Shown here: one piece after another, positions 44,895 through 57,033 of the stretch
Position numbering within the stretch: position 1 is the stretch's first letter
How the letters are laid out: every line of letters begins with the position of its first letter
The notes under the pieces: generated by a model
What the model was told of the DNA's origin: nothing
What the model saw: the letters and a program-made list of their open reading frames with translations, nothing else
Databases searched by the model: none
Made by a program: the position numbers and the translations under genes
From: Eretmocerus hayati
Taxonomy: Eukaryota > Arthropoda > Insecta > Hymenoptera > Aphelinidae
NCBI GenBank assembly: GCA_029851415.1
Contig: CM056742.1
Coordinates: forward strand, 148,061,121 to 148,125,120
Direction of reading: 5' to 3'
Length of the DNA stretch: 64,000 nucleotides

Positions 44895-47074
44895 ATATCG
44901 ACGCCTCTTACGAAGAGTAACACACCCGCTAACAACTACGAAAATTAACATTCTGTTACTGGGGGTGAAGATTAAAGCTTACGCGTTAAGCCCACGAAAA
45001 CTAACACTTAAATTCCTCAACGCCACGAAGATTAACATTTACGCCTCAACGGCACGGAGCACTTACTCCTCAAACTGCACGATGATTAACACAATCGCGC
45101 GTTTTCTTCTCGAACGGAAACTAAGTAGCCCACGAAATGTAACACATTCTCCTTAGCAGGCTGGAGACTAACACATTCACTTGCCGTTCATCGCCCCGTC
45201 AAGGAGAATGGCTTTGTGACGTGGGCACCCGAATTCGCAAAGAAATTATGAAAAAAATACTATCTAACTGTGCGTCTTAAGCGCGTTCAGAAATCGTTTT
45301 GAAATCAATTGTGGGTATCATCGTTTGTCAAAAAAAAAAAAATAAAGGCGTTTTTGGGTGCTGGGAAACTTGAATAATTTTTATCTCGACAACCGTACAC
45401 TCTGGGAATTGTGCGTTTAGTGCGGTCAATTGTGCGTAGTTTTTCCTACAAGTGATTATTTTTACTTTATCGAAACTTAACTTATTTCTGTAAAAAAATG
45501 CCGAGAACAGATTTTAAGCGGTTGTGCACGGTCGCCGGAGCAGATGACGCGGCGACGAGGTGAACCATCGCGTCCACCCGGTGATTCGTGTTTGACGAAT
45601 TCGATGTTCTTGGAAGAGAGAACGATAGTTTCTTGGACACCGATTATGCAGCTGAAAAGCTAAACCATCCCTCATGGGAGATCATCGCTGAGGAGATAAC
45701 AGAACTTAGCTAAGACAGTGGTTTCGCGTTTCAACACTAAACCATCCTTCTTGGGAGATGAGCGCCGAGGAGATAAGAGAGATTTAAGCAGAATTTTGGC
45801 TAATTAATAAGTATTTTCGTGTTTACATAGCAGCCGATAGCAGAGAGACTGAGAGAGACGCTACGGCGCATGCGCTGGTCTTGCATCTTCTTCTGCTCCG
45901 CAGCTTGCCAAGAAGCAGTTTTAACTGATTACCGACCCAAATAATGGTGAACTTTGAAAATTACAAATACCTCAATATGAAAGAAAGCACGCGCAATCGA
46001 TCGCATCAAACGCACAATCCCGAAACTGGACGATAGCCGAGAAAAAAATTGATCAAGTTTTCCAGCACCCGGAAACTTCTTTATTTTTTTTTGGAAAAAT
46101 CATAACATCCACAATTAAATTTCAAACGGGTGAAAGTCAACTTTTACCGACACTCCAAATCCTCACTTATTTAATTATTTCCACAAAATCTACGAGATGT
46201 ATCAAAAAAGTGCTTCCAAGAAGCCCTGCTACAGCTTCAGATCTATCAGTTAAAAAGAGAAACGAGTGAATTGAGCGAATATAGCCTCCACAATCAACTT
46301 TTGAAGATTACAATTGAATTGAGAAATCTGCACTTTACCGACACTCGAAATCGCTACTTATTTAATTTTTCCCACGTAATTTAAGAGATAAATAAAAAAA
46401 AGTGCTTCCAAGAAGCCCTGCTAAGTCTTCAGATCTATCGTTTAAAAAAAGAATCGAGTGGATTGAGTGAATATTGCCCCCACAATCAACTTTTCAAGAT
46501 CACAATTGAACAAATTCGACTTTGACATCCCCTTAAGACGCACAATTAGATAGTATTTTTTTCATAATTTTTTCGCAAACTCGGGTGCCCACGTCACGGA
46601 GCCAAGGAGGCTGTATAATATTTTTCATTCCATATCGAGACGAATGTGTTACTACTCGCGTTGCTGGGGAGAATATGTAACTTTTCGTGGCGTCAAGCCG
46701 AATTAGATTTAGCCTCTATCGCTTCAAAGATGAAGTGTGTGAATGTGTTAGTCTTCGTGCCGTTGAGGAGAATGTGTTGCTTTTCGTGGGTATAAGACTA
46801 CTATAAGGGTACTTGGTCCTCGTCACTTTGAAGGAAAACTTGTGCGAGTGTGTTAGTTTTCGTATCATTAGGAGTAAGTATTAGTTTTCGGTAAGTGTTA
46901 GTCTTCGCGGCGTTAAGGAGTAAGTGTTGATCTTCGTGGTGTTGGAAAGTAAGTACTAGTTTACGTGGGCTGGCTCAACGAGAAATTGTCATTCTTCGAG
47001 CCATCAACGGAAAAACGTTAAACTTCGTAAGCCACAAGCGACGAGGAATTACTCTTCGTAAGAGGCGTTGATAT
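44895..47074. mobile_element. FB-like foldback with tandem-repeat arms
   Basis: Ends ATATCGACGCCTCTTACG and near-complement. Each arm is a degenerate array of units of about 22-30 bp based on CCACGAAGATTAACACTTA / TAAGTGTTAGTCTTCGTGG, with at least eight in each arm. Then comes a shared inner block (GTGCCCACGTCACGGAGCC-type; TTAAGACGCACA) and a 1.3 kb middle with direct repeats. Drosophila FB elements likewise have inverted arms built of short tandem repeats. No protein of an autonomous partner is seen. Confidence 0.85.
46134..46520 (+). repeat. Two direct repeats of about 190 bp in the FB-like core
   Basis: TTACCGACACTC recurs at 46144 and 46334, AAGTGCTTCCAAGAAGCCCTG and CTTCAGATCTATC follow in both, and each ends at CCACAATCAACTTTT. 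Mild divergence. A further pair of about 100 bp repeats (AACCATCC.TC.TGGGAGAT) lies at 45663-45790. Confidence 0.8.
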
Positions 47075-49216
47075 AATGATTGTACCCATAAATAATTGGT
47101 TTTCGAGAAGCTTACAGATCCATCGATGCTTGTCTAAACGAATTTCAGGGATTCGACAGTCTTCAGACATGGTGAAACAATGGTCTAGTCAGATTGAAGA
47201 AAAAAAACTCCGAGTCTCACCATGCCATCAGCTTCAATTTGAAACTAGAACTTCTCAGGGCTGAAAGCATACTGTTATATACGTAGTTCGATCTTTATAA
47301 ATTTTCTTTATTTTTATTCTTTACAGTTAAAAAAATTTGAATGCACCAAAAAACAGCCATCATAGGGAAATACCAACCTCAATTTATTCGGTACCGGAAA
47401 GGTACCATTTATTAGCCCTCAAATACCTGCAATTATTCCAAATTCATGATTCTTTTTGAAGACGGTGAAAGAAGATGTTCCTTTCGAATTGAATTATGAA
47501 GTCCATCTTGAAGAGTTTTAAATACTTTGCCAAAATCATTCTTGATGTCGGTCTGCATGAATGGAAAATTTAGTTGCCCCTAGTCTAGCTTGATATTTCG
47601 AAGAGAATACGAGGGACGCATGGCCAGCTATTAAACCTGTTCGGTAACAAAAATGCAGCTCCATATCACGGCAATCCTTCCAGCGCTCTTTGCCCATATT
47701 TCTGCCAACAATAGCATGAACCTAGATTCAATATTAATCTCAATCGACCAAGGGAAACTCGCAGTGCTTGCAAGCTCACACATACAATTTTCGTCCAGTT
47801 GCGCGCGTCGGGGTTTTCGTCACTCAAAATATGCGAATGCCGTGCGTTCACGAAAATAACACCGGTGAGAGAATGACGTCGATTGGCGTACGACTGGCCT
47901 CGTAAATCTCGGTTTATATCGGCTTTTGCCCCACGTCGTCGACCTTGTGTGCCTCGTTGCCGCCGTCTCCGGCTCTGAGCCAAGTATTCTACACAGATGT
48001 GGATTGCGGTGAATGGGCCTTCTGGATTGAAGGAATGGCAAATATGTTACATTACCGCGAGCTTTTGCAGTATTTTTGGTGATTTGTTTGCAAGCTAGTT
48101 GATTCGACATGAAAAATTTGAAGAGAGTCAAATCAAGAAGTTCATTCGGAACATCGACTGGGTCGAAGCTGAAATGTTTTCTTCACACATGACTATTAAT
48201 GTGTCTCCGATTGTTTTGCACACCAAACAAAATTTGGAAGTTGAAAACGTTCAACATGATTTGTAATTACACTGCACATTGCCTTCTACAACATTTTCTT
48301 GCTTTTCGATGAAAATCATATTTCAATGAATTGACAGAAGGATTCTCTGGATTATGAAAGTTTTCAATTCTCAATCGGTGGGCTAATCTTGAATTAACCA
48401 TTCTAGAATCATTTTTTTAGAGAATGTTAGTACCATGGAATACACCTAAATGAAAAACAATAAAAAATCAAGATTTAAAAACTGTCATTTATCATCTCAT
48501 CTCCAATCAAAAACCAAAATTGAGTACGTGAAAGTTCACTATGATGCCGTATTAGGCGGGTTTCCAAGTTGACTATGGAAAAATTACTTGATCACTTACT
48601 CTCTGAGATATTTTTCAATTACACTCCTAGTCTAAGTTAGAACTATCTTGCCAAAGAAAATTTTAACGAACGAAGCTAAAGCAACTCACCACTGGCCTTG
48701 GCATACCACAGCGTACAAGTGACTTGGAGACGTTTTCAATGTTCAATTTGTCGCAATCAGTACCTAAGAATACGAGTGCTGCATCTCTTTCTGTTCATGC
48801 TCTGTCTTGATTTTTCCAGTAAGTTTTTATTATTTTATCCCTGTCAAAGATGCCGTTATTTTTTAATAAAAAAAGTGCCGACATTATTCATGTCCAATTA
48901 TGTTTCCTCATTCAGATTTACTACCGGTAAGAATGAGAAAAATTTTTTACGTATTAATTATGGTCACGAACTTACTCTAAATTCACCAGTTATATCCTTG
49001 AGGTAGTACTGTCGTAATCTCACTTTTCAAAATGTTCGAGGTGTTTGAACCTCCATCAGTTCAGCCCAAATTATTGTATTGATCTGATCCTACTCTATTC
49101 AAAATTTCAGAGACCTACATGATTCGTATAACCGGAAATAGCAACCCACAAACATGGAAATTTCTGTCTCATTCGTGACCTCACGACGTATTTAGGTAAG
49201 ACGCGCTCGCTCACCG
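47075..49216. other. Unannotated intronic region
   Basis: No gene recognised. 47790-47990 is CG-enriched (GTTGCGCGCGTCGGGG, GTCGTCGACC). Confidence 0.45.
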
Positions 49217-49240
49217 ACACACACACACACACACACACAA
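49217..49240. repeat. (AC)n microsatellite
   Basis: About twelve AC units followed by a CG-rich patch to 49300. Confidence 0.9.
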
Positions 49241-50200
49241 CCCAAGCTCGCGCTCACGCAAGCGTGCAGCAGCCGAGCAGGCCGCTGCACACCTGTTTTT
49301 CGGCGGTTTTGATTCTTTCGAATGTTTTCCTGACTTTCACACGTCGGCAACATGCACGTTTCTGAATGATATTCCATTCGCCTATAAATGATGCATGCTT
49401 GGGCAGTTGCTCGTCGCGGTAACACTGTTAAATTTCGAGATATGGCTCATTTCGTGGTCATCACCCATAAGACGCCGTGTTAAATTCCAATACTTTAGAC
49501 ATTTTTTTCTCAAAAATAAGGTCGGCAACCTGCATATTTCAAAACTACAATGGATTCGTACCATCACGGAGTATTTGCCATAATTTTTCCAAATCGAAAT
49601 GACTGAAAAAGTTGAGGCGCTGGTGCCTAAATCACTAGAGTATGGGAGCTCAGAAGTATTTTCGCAAGCAACCCAAGCATCTGAAATTTTATTTCAGTAA
49701 TTTGTAGGTATGCCAAATACTAATAATGAGTATGATTTCATCAAAATTCATCAGGTCAATCGACTCACGACAGTACTACCTTAAACACTTGAAACTCGAA
49801 ATACTTTTCATTCACTAAAATTGAGATTGACTAGCTTCAAAGACATTTGAAGCCAGTTCATTTTAAGGCTTCTTTGGATTCCGACCTTCACAAAGAAATC
49901 GCTTCCATCAGATTGAATCTCAGCAAACGCAGGAATCATAAGGTTAGAAATGTCGTACAATTTTTTGGGTTTGCCATACATCGTGATTTAGTTTGAATCA
50001 TGATACTCAACCGCAGCTGAACCATATTAGGTGCACTCGCCGCACAAAAATTCTGAAAAAGCTTTCGATTGCTGGACTGTTGTTTGCATCCAAAGCAAAT
50101 CGTTTGTGGGTCTTTATGGTCGTAACTTTATCCAAATACTTTCAGAATTGGAATCTGTTTTCAGTATTTCGAGTAGCAGCCCAGGGACAAGGAAGCTTTT
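49241..50200. other. Unannotated intronic region
   Basis: Short random ORFs only. Confidence 0.5.
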
Positions 50201-50203
50201 TTA

Positions 50204-50454
50204 GGGTGTGTCCACAAATAAAGCGCATGAGCCGTAAGCCGGCGTACGCCGAGCGTGCGCTGGCGCACGGCTAATGGGCCGCTCACCAAATTTGAGCCGG
50301 CTTGGATGTTATTCACGTTATTAGCTAATCCAAAACAGAACTTGAGTCTATAGCTATCAAAAACGATAGACGATCTCGTAGCATACCGATGCATAACACA
50401 CAAGCGGGTTCAAATTTGGTGAGTGGCTCATGCGCTTCATTTGTGGACACACCC
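50204..50454. mobile_element. PIF/Harbinger-like MITE, TTA duplication (copy 2)
   Basis: Ends GGGTGTGTCCACAAAT and complement, flanked by TTA at 50201-50203 and 50455-50457. The inverted repeats (through GCGCATGAGCC) are about 31 bp. The left subterminal part is CG-rich (GCCGGCGTACGCCG). Non-coding. Confidence 0.88.
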
Positions 50455-50559
50455 TTAGATTTATTCAGAATTTATGTCCTGTGAGTGTACCACATCGTAT
50501 CACATTCAAAGAGTCAAAATCTTTTTGTGTGCAGCCTGATGATTGTCTCCCTCAACGAA

Positions 50560-51840
50560 CCAAGTCGATCAAACCGACAAAACATCATTTACAAATCCTT
50601 TACATAATGAGGCGTCGGAGTGCTCACCATTCACGATGACGCGGTATGTACGATGCGTTCCTCTATATGAGCACTCTCGTGAGCACTGCATATTATAGGC
50701 CGCAACGGCTCTAGAATACGCGGTGAGTATTAGCCGCGAGCGTTTTCGCAACGTTCCAGTATGTACTTCATAATATGCCCACGTATATCGGTCTGTATAT
50801 ATACGACGCTTTCAAGTGCAGCACCAAGTTTTACACACCACTGCTCTCCGCCATCGTATATATAGACGACCGGTCTATTCCTCCTCCTCTCCTCCTCCTT
50901 GTCTCGTCAGGAATTTGCCCAGCTCGTGAAAGTGAAAACCAGCTCTCCACGATGTGCTTTTGCGCCCCGAGACATATATGTATGTATAGAGGAAAGCCTG
51001 ATGCGATACGCGGACCCGTGGGATCCTTTCCTGTTCATGGCGACTCTTGGACTATATCCTGGCGCCGCCGAGAAAAGCGATACGATGCACTCTCTTGATG
51101 TCTTCTAATATGATATTGTGCACCCTGATGGTGCGTATATACATCAGAATAATAATAGTATCGTAGAAATCATACGCGCGTTCGTCAGAGAGTCACGGCG
51201 CAGAGAATTGATCTGGTGCGATAAAATGATCCCTCATGGCGCCAGCTCACGTGCTTTTGATGCAGCGCCCCCTCTATTTTTTTTATTTATTCTCAACGTC
51301 AACGCATACCTGCACGCGAGTTGTTTTCTATGCAACGTGGTCTCGCTGTCGCCTTATGTCTTTCTCTCCCTCTGTATGTTGTTGTTGCAATCATTATCGT
51401 AGTCTATACGTGAACTGAATATCGTACGATGAATTGTGTTGTGTCTGAAAAAAAAGTCAAAGGAGTTTCGCGGAGCGTTGATTTCAAGCTGAAGAGAATT
51501 TGATGGTGACAGTAAGTTTCCCAGTTTGTGCCATTGGTGGCGCGCGACGAAGCCATGGGCCGCTCGCAATCTTTTTTCGCAAACGGGAATTCACGAGCGG
51601 TACCTTGGTATTCGATTTTCGATCGATTCTGGTGCGACAAGAGGGAGGGAGAGGAACGATGAACAGGTATGGCGAGTTTGGAGAAGCGGGTTTACTTCGG
51701 AACGCGGATCAGATACTGACGTCATACTCACAAGTTATGCCGATGTACGTGTGTATTTATCAAAATACCGACACACTCATATTCCTCCTCCTCATTCATG
51801 TTTCCTCCATCTTTTCTGATTTTCAAGTCTGATTTTGAGC
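50560..51840. promoter_or_regulatory. CpG-enriched intronic region, candidate regulatory island
   Basis: CG-rich words, TATATA stretches (50796, 50857), CTCCTCCT tracts and several overlapping ORFs on both strands (none with a recognisable product) set it apart from the AT-rich intron. It may be an enhancer or an alternative kibra promoter; a real unrecognised exon cannot be excluded. Confidence 0.25.
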
Positions 51841-53268
51841 TTTTTTTATTCAAAAAATGTTCAGCTGTATGGATGATCTTGACAAATACCTTCACAGTCG
51901 GTTTCTGACAAAAATTGCCATAACTCGGCTTCCGTGGGTCGAAATGAGACGTTCTTAGGCTCATTTTGAAGCTCTCATCAACGACTACTCAAGTATGTAG
52001 AATTCGAAAATGATGTAGGTTTTGGGAAATTATTGAGAGTACATGAATAAGTGTTCCTAAGTTATCCCAGTTTCTGAAAAAAATTACATATTTCTTAGTT
52101 TTTACTCTACAAAATTGAAATTGGCTATGGATACTCCAATGTAACAATGGATTCGTCGAGACATGTGTACAGACAAGTGGAATCTAGCTCAGCTGCCTTG
52201 GATTCGACCTATATCAGAACCACACTACTTTTTCCGAGAGACTGTTTGTTGGGTCGAAAACATACTTCTGAAGAAGTCAAAACGGATTAAAAGTGGTTGG
52301 AGGCCTTCGCGCCGGTACAAAACATTGTTTATAAGTGAAGAGAACCGGTATTAAGGCCTCAGGATCATCTGCCTAGCCAACTGTGCGTGATAACCTCTTT
52401 TTCATGGGTTGTTCCAAAGTTACCCCGGGCAGTTATACCTTATCTATTTTAATCTCTCATTGATGAAATAATTACTTGAGTACGTCAGCATTTCTACCAA
52501 GTATGAGAAGAGGTGGCCGAAATTGGGTGAGCGAACAGAAAAACCATAATAAGGCGTTTACTGCTCGCGACAACAACACATAACCTCATGTGATAGCGCG
52601 CTACTGCACTACGCCGCAGGCCGAGAACGCGCGAGTTATCGTAGTCTTCGGGGAGCGCATCAATTCTGATGTGTATCGTATCGAGTTTGCACGCGCCTCA
52701 GAGATCACCGCCGGGAGGTGGCCCTCACACATGCATCATTTTGTTCATCGTGTACTACGGGTACCCGTATGTTATATGAGAGTATATATGCGCGTTGCAC
52801 ATACGGCAAATGTGCACCTGCTCGTATACAAAACGAGGAGATTTCGATGCGTGTTGGAATGTCAAGGTAGAGAGGAGCATCATGAACTGATGCTATATGG
52901 ATGCTTTTGAATCTGAAGACGTGCGTCGACGCCCCGAGGGCGCTCTGCAAATCGTTTTTTTTCTACCCGGATTTATTGGTTTACAGACGCGCATGTTTTG
53001 CTTCAGGGATATCGAGTGTGCGAGTGTGAGAGAGCTACTAAAAAAATGCGCGTACATTCCTAATGACATCCTTGCCATGCCTGTATTTCCCTATGATGCG
53101 TTGCCATCATAAGATCGGATGTGAGCGATACGAGTTACGTTGAAGAAGAGGGTAGAAAAACGAAATCTTTGAAAACATTCCTCATCTTAGTGTCCCAAAA
53201 AGATTTGGCAAGAAATCATGTCCATACTCATTCTTATGTGGATTTACACCTTTCTTTAATTTTCTGAG
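51841..53268. other. Intronic region with a second CpG-enriched patch
   Basis: 52560-53110 is CG-enriched (GCGCGCTAC, GAGAACGCGCGAG, CACGCGCC) with ATATATGCGCG. No recognisable product. The rest is AT-rich. Confidence 0.35.
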
Positions 53269-53392
53269 TGAACCTTCCCCCCTGCCCGTGTGGCACCTGC
53301 GAAAAGAGTGAGATTCACTTTTTCGGAGTGAAAATTCTACTCGTGACCGAGCGAATCTTACTCTTTTCGAGTTGCCACAAAGGGGGAGTTCA
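53269..53392. repeat. Small palindromic MITE family, copy 1 (copy 2 at 56309-56424)
   Basis: TGAACCTTCCCCC..TGTGGCA..GAAAAGAGTGAGATTC pairs with its near-complement ending CCACAAAGGGGGAGTTCA. The centre is TTTTTCGGAGTGAAAATT. Confidence 0.8.
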
Positions 53393-54292
53393 ATCCGAAT
53401 AATTAAGAGAAGAGTTATCGTCTTGTATTTTATTATTAAGTTTTACCTCGAAAGCAGAGAAGTGTGTAACATCTTTGGTGTGGTTCTTGGTGCGGTATAC
53501 ATGTAGCACCATAATAGCAAAGAAGATTAGTTGAAAATCTAAAAAATGATCAATTCCATGAACAATCTGTCAATCTAGGAAGGTTATGGAAACGTACACC
53601 ATATGTTTTATGGAACGTTGTTTCGAACAAACAAATTGAACAATCATTGAGTATCAAGAAGTTCTGGTTATATCAAAACTGTTCATTTTACTGCTGACAC
53701 CCCGAAACCTTCCCTTGTCGCTTGATGGTCGCTCTACTGCGGCTATTACCAAGCTAATTAGGAATGAAGAATAACGAAGGAATGTGAATTAATGAAAACT
53801 GATTGTGATTATCACTAACACGTATGACCAGTTCAATGCGTATATTTAAAATACTAACAAGGAATGATTTGATGGAGAGCCACTAGGCTGCTAATCTGCA
53901 TACTATAATCTCTTATTTTATCGTAAAATTCTTGTGGTCTGTGTCTTTGCCTTGAATCTTCCCAGACCGTATAGCCATCGAGCTTTGAGCACCGTAGAAC
54001 TAATTTGAATGTTTCCGATTGCCCATATGTATACTCGTGTATTTTCTCTCTTGAAAAATGATTCCGCGCGATTGTTATGTGCCATGATGATATCAGTTTA
54101 AGAAAAGTGAGATAAATGCTTTTCTGTACTTCAGTAGATTTTCATGACGAATATAGGTTGCGCCAAGTTTAACAAATCCAACTTAATTCACGAAAAATTC
54201 AAAGATATATGAAACTAACACCCATGAAATACAAATTCCAAGAACCTTAAACCTTGATATTCCACTTAGAGCATGTTTTTTTTCATTTTCAG
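53393..54292. other. End of kibra intron 1
   Basis: AT-rich sequence leading to the exon 2 acceptor. Nothing else recognised. Confidence 0.6.
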
Positions 54293-54402
54293 ATTCACTA
54301 AGCCTCAAACATTTGCTGACTGCATCGGCAATGAGCTTCCTCTTGGTTGGGAAGAGGCGTATGACAAGCACGTGGGTGCTTACTACATCAACCATGTTAA
54401 CC
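54293..54402 (+). CDS. kibra: kibra coding exon 2 (WW domain 2, first part)
   Basis: Acceptor TTTCATTTTCAG|A joins AG|A to give Arg43, then [16 protein letters not shown] (44-59). The linker sequence [18 protein letters not shown] is a kibra/WWC hallmark. WW domain 2 starts at [10 protein letters not shown] (58-67) and continues through [10 protein letters not shown] (70-79). The exon is 110 bases (1 + 36 codons + 1) and ends AAC|C with donor GTGAGT at 54403, phase 1. Frame is preserved from exon 1 with no stop. Confidence 0.95.
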
Positions 54403-54937
54403 GTGAGTACATTTTTTCATAATAAGTTTGGATTTCAAGTTGAGTTTCAAGATAGATGTTCTCTGAAACCTTATCTCTAAATCAAAAGAGTTGCACCAAC
54501 AACAGTGGATACGTTACGACGTAAATCATATCAATCTCCTAACTCCTGGACATTTTCTGTCGCGAGCTTGCATATTTGCGATCCAAACTTGGATTGTCTC
54601 GATTCTTTTTGAGGACCTTGGAGTGAACTTTGAAATGAGTTGTGATTGTACGTCAAAAAAATGTTCAAACGTACCAGGCTCAAAGACTTGGATCATTACG
54701 GTACACTTCAACTGGTACAGGCTCGCCATGAAGAATCATCCTAGATAGCTCCATACATAATATACCAAAGCTACTATCTTAAGCCAGGAATCGATGACAA
54801 ACCCACACATACTATTCGATACAGAAGAACAAACATATTCTGAGATTTTTCTGGCTAAAGCGTTCGAAATGCAGTTAGTCTTGCATAATTATGAAGTTCA
54901 ATTTGTAAACCTTCCAAAACTGAATTTATGTTCACAG
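54403..54937 (+). other. kibra: kibra intron 2 (535 bp)
   Basis: Donor GTGAGTAC, acceptor TTTATGTTCACAG. It splits WW domain 2. ORFs through it on either strand do not resemble proteins. Confidence 0.9.
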
Positions 54938-55032
54938 AAACGACACAACTCGAGGACCCCAGACAAGAGTGGCGTGCTATCCAGGAGGCTATGCTCCGGG
55001 AGTATTTGCAGACCGCACAGGACGCACTTGAG
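54938..55032 (+). CDS. kibra: kibra coding exon 3 (end of WW2, start of coiled coil)
   Basis: The split codon C|AA gives Gln80, followed by TTQLEDPRQEW (81-91), which completes WW domain 2 with the terminal Pro87. Where a canonical WW domain has its second Trp there is Leu84, as in the family's known WW2. Residues 92-111 (AIQEAMLREYLQTAQDALE) begin the conserved helical region that leads into the coiled coil. The exon is 95 bases (2 + 31 codons) and ends GAG|GTCAGT, phase 0. The rest of kibra (coiled coils, C2 domain, aPKC-binding end) is not in the window. Confidence 0.94.
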
Positions 55033-55198
55033 GTCAGTTCTTTTGACAAATATATCCCAAATTAGGTTGCATTTATGGGTAATCAAGGTCGAACTAAGGT
55101 GTTCAATTCACTTGTATTTTATAGGCATCCCTAACTACAGGCAAAATTGTCTAGGAAAAATCTGACATGAATGAGATTTAATACTCCCTGTGATGTGT

Positions 55199-55809
55199 TA
55201 TTCGCTCCGTGCTTGGTGGGAGCGCTATCTAGCGGCCTCCCCCGCAAACGCTGCGAGCGAAAGCATGGGCAAATACTGGAGGAAAACATACACGCAAGAC
55301 ATAGGCACAGCAGTATATTTCCATTCTACCGAGAAAACCGCTTCACCAACCCAAGGACACTGAGCGACAAAGTTGTAGTGCCACTAATAACGAAGAGATT
55401 GAGCCCTTGTGAGCCCCAATCAGAGCAAAATTCGGAAAGTTTTAGTAATCGAAACTTCTGAAGCGGGCCTCGCGGCTAAAATGGCGGATGGCGGTGGCGT
55501 TTGGAGCAGACGAGCCGACCGAGATTTCCTATACATTCAGGATGGTTCGCTTGACGCTCGTACTTTCACTCACCCAAGTTGCCTCAATTTTGATCAAATA
55601 ACGATGCGCAATAGCTCAAAAAGTTCGTCATATAAAACTCATACGGGTTTAGTGCGTGGTTTTCTAGTTATCCTGTTCTGAACGTGTATGCCGTATGCTG
55701 CAGTGTTACTTTTCCTCCAGTTCAATGCGCAGGCTGAGTCGCGCTTTGCTCACCATGGGCGCCTCGGTCGATTTTTTGAACGGCAAAACGGCGTGGCACG
55801 GAGCGAATA
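55199..55809. mobile_element. GC-rich element with TATTCGCTCCGTGC termini
   Basis: TATTCGCTCCGTGC at 55199 and GCACGGAGCGAATA ending at 55809 are exact inverted copies. The body is CG-rich (AAAATGGCGGATGGCGG, GGGCGCCTCGGTCG). A short inverted repeat, AGTCGTCC / GGACGACT, lies just outside. The 90-96 codon ORFs inside have no recognisable product. Confidence 0.7.
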
Positions 55810-55935
55810 GTCGTCCCTAACCCGTGGTTTACGGACGACTATGAATACCAGTGGTAGTTCCCGTGATTAACAGCCAAGCGCGGAGCCAGCATTCAGGTTG
55901 GGGGGGGGGGGGTGGCGGCGGCGATTTTCGATGTA

Positions 55936-57033
55936 TATATGTTACCGTAAAAGCCCGAAATCCGTGATTGCCGGGCATTCACTAGTGGATACTCTGGTCG
56001 AGGCCAGTCACTAGTGAAATCCCGGAATTCGTAGCTGATATCGTTGCTGAGGCCATATTTCGGGCTTTCACTAGTGATTGTCAGCATTCACTGGCCATTG
56101 ACCAGTGATAGTCAGCATTCACTGGTCTCGACCAGTGATTGTCAGCATCCACCGATCCAGACCAGTGAATGTCAGAGATCGGAAGAATTGGGGAATGGAA
56201 GTCGAATAAAATATCAAACACATTGCCTCGTTATCCCAAGTTTCCGAGGCAGGTTGGAATATGGAAAAATCAAGGTATAGTGTTCAATACTCTCTCAACC
56301 TTTCCGTATGAACCCCCACTCTGTGGCAACTCTGAAAAGAGTGAGTTTCACTTTTTTGGAGTGAGAATTACGCGGGCCCGAATGAATCTCATTATTTCCG
56401 AGTTGTCACAAAAAGGGGACTCACTCAGAATGGTTGAGGAAGTATGGCCTCTTTATTCATCACCCATCCAAGGAGGTCAGGAGTTCCTGATTTCCAACCT
56501 TCATCTACTGAGGTAGCCGTGGCGCACAAAATTGAAAGGACAATTGTGTCAGCATGAGCAGTGTGTCATGTATAATCATAAGTGAAACGTGTATGTCACT
56601 CAACCCTAGTCATTGACAATTATTTTCTATGAGATATTTCTGAGATCTCCAAGTATTTGTCAAAACATTTTATTGACAACTCCTCATTGATGGTTATATA
56701 ATCGACATTTCTCCATATTCCAACCTGCTTCGGAAACTGGGGATAATGAGACAATGTGTTTGACATTTTATTCGACTTCCATTCCCCAATTCTTCCGATC
56801 TCTGACATTCACTGGGCCGGGTCAGTGAATGCTGACATTCACTGGTCGATGCCCAGTGAATGCTGACAATCACTAGTGAAAGCCCGAAATATGGCCTCAG
56901 CAACGATATCAGCGACGAATTCCGGACTTTCACTAGTGAATGTCAGCATTCACTGGCCTCGACCAGTGAATCTTAGGATTCACTAGTGAATGCCCGGCAA
57001 TCACGGATTTCGGGCTTTCACAGTAACATATAC
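55936..57033. mobile_element. Foldback element built of CACTAGTG and CACTGGTC palindromes
   Basis: The outer arms (AAGCCCGAAATCCGTGATT) pair with the complement near 57010, arms about 330 bp. Inside each arm a unit of about 30 bp recurs: TTCACTGG..CGACCAGTGA plus TGTCAGCA, itself palindromic, along with several CACTAGTG. The inner arm (GATCGGAAGAATTGGGGAAT) is very well matched. The spacer contains the independent MITE 56309-56424. Confidence 0.88.
56309..56424. repeat. Small palindromic MITE family, copy 2
   Basis: Shares TGTGGCA.CT..GAAAAGAGTGAG, TTTTTTGGAGTGA and the complementary GAGTTGTCACAAA..GGGGA with 53269-53392. Inserted in the spacer of the surrounding foldback. Confidence 0.8.

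Larger units (their letters stand above)
20943..54292 (+). other. kibra: kibra intron 1 (33.35 kb)
   Basis: Donor GTACGG at 20943. Acceptor is a T-rich tract ending TTTCATTTTCAG at 54292. Phase 2: the split codon is AG|A, Arg43. The intron is filled with inverted-repeat elements and contains a candidate nested gene on the opposite strand (24044-24328). Large first introns of this kind usually hold regulatory DNA; candidate CpG-dense islands are listed separately. Confidence 0.9.
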
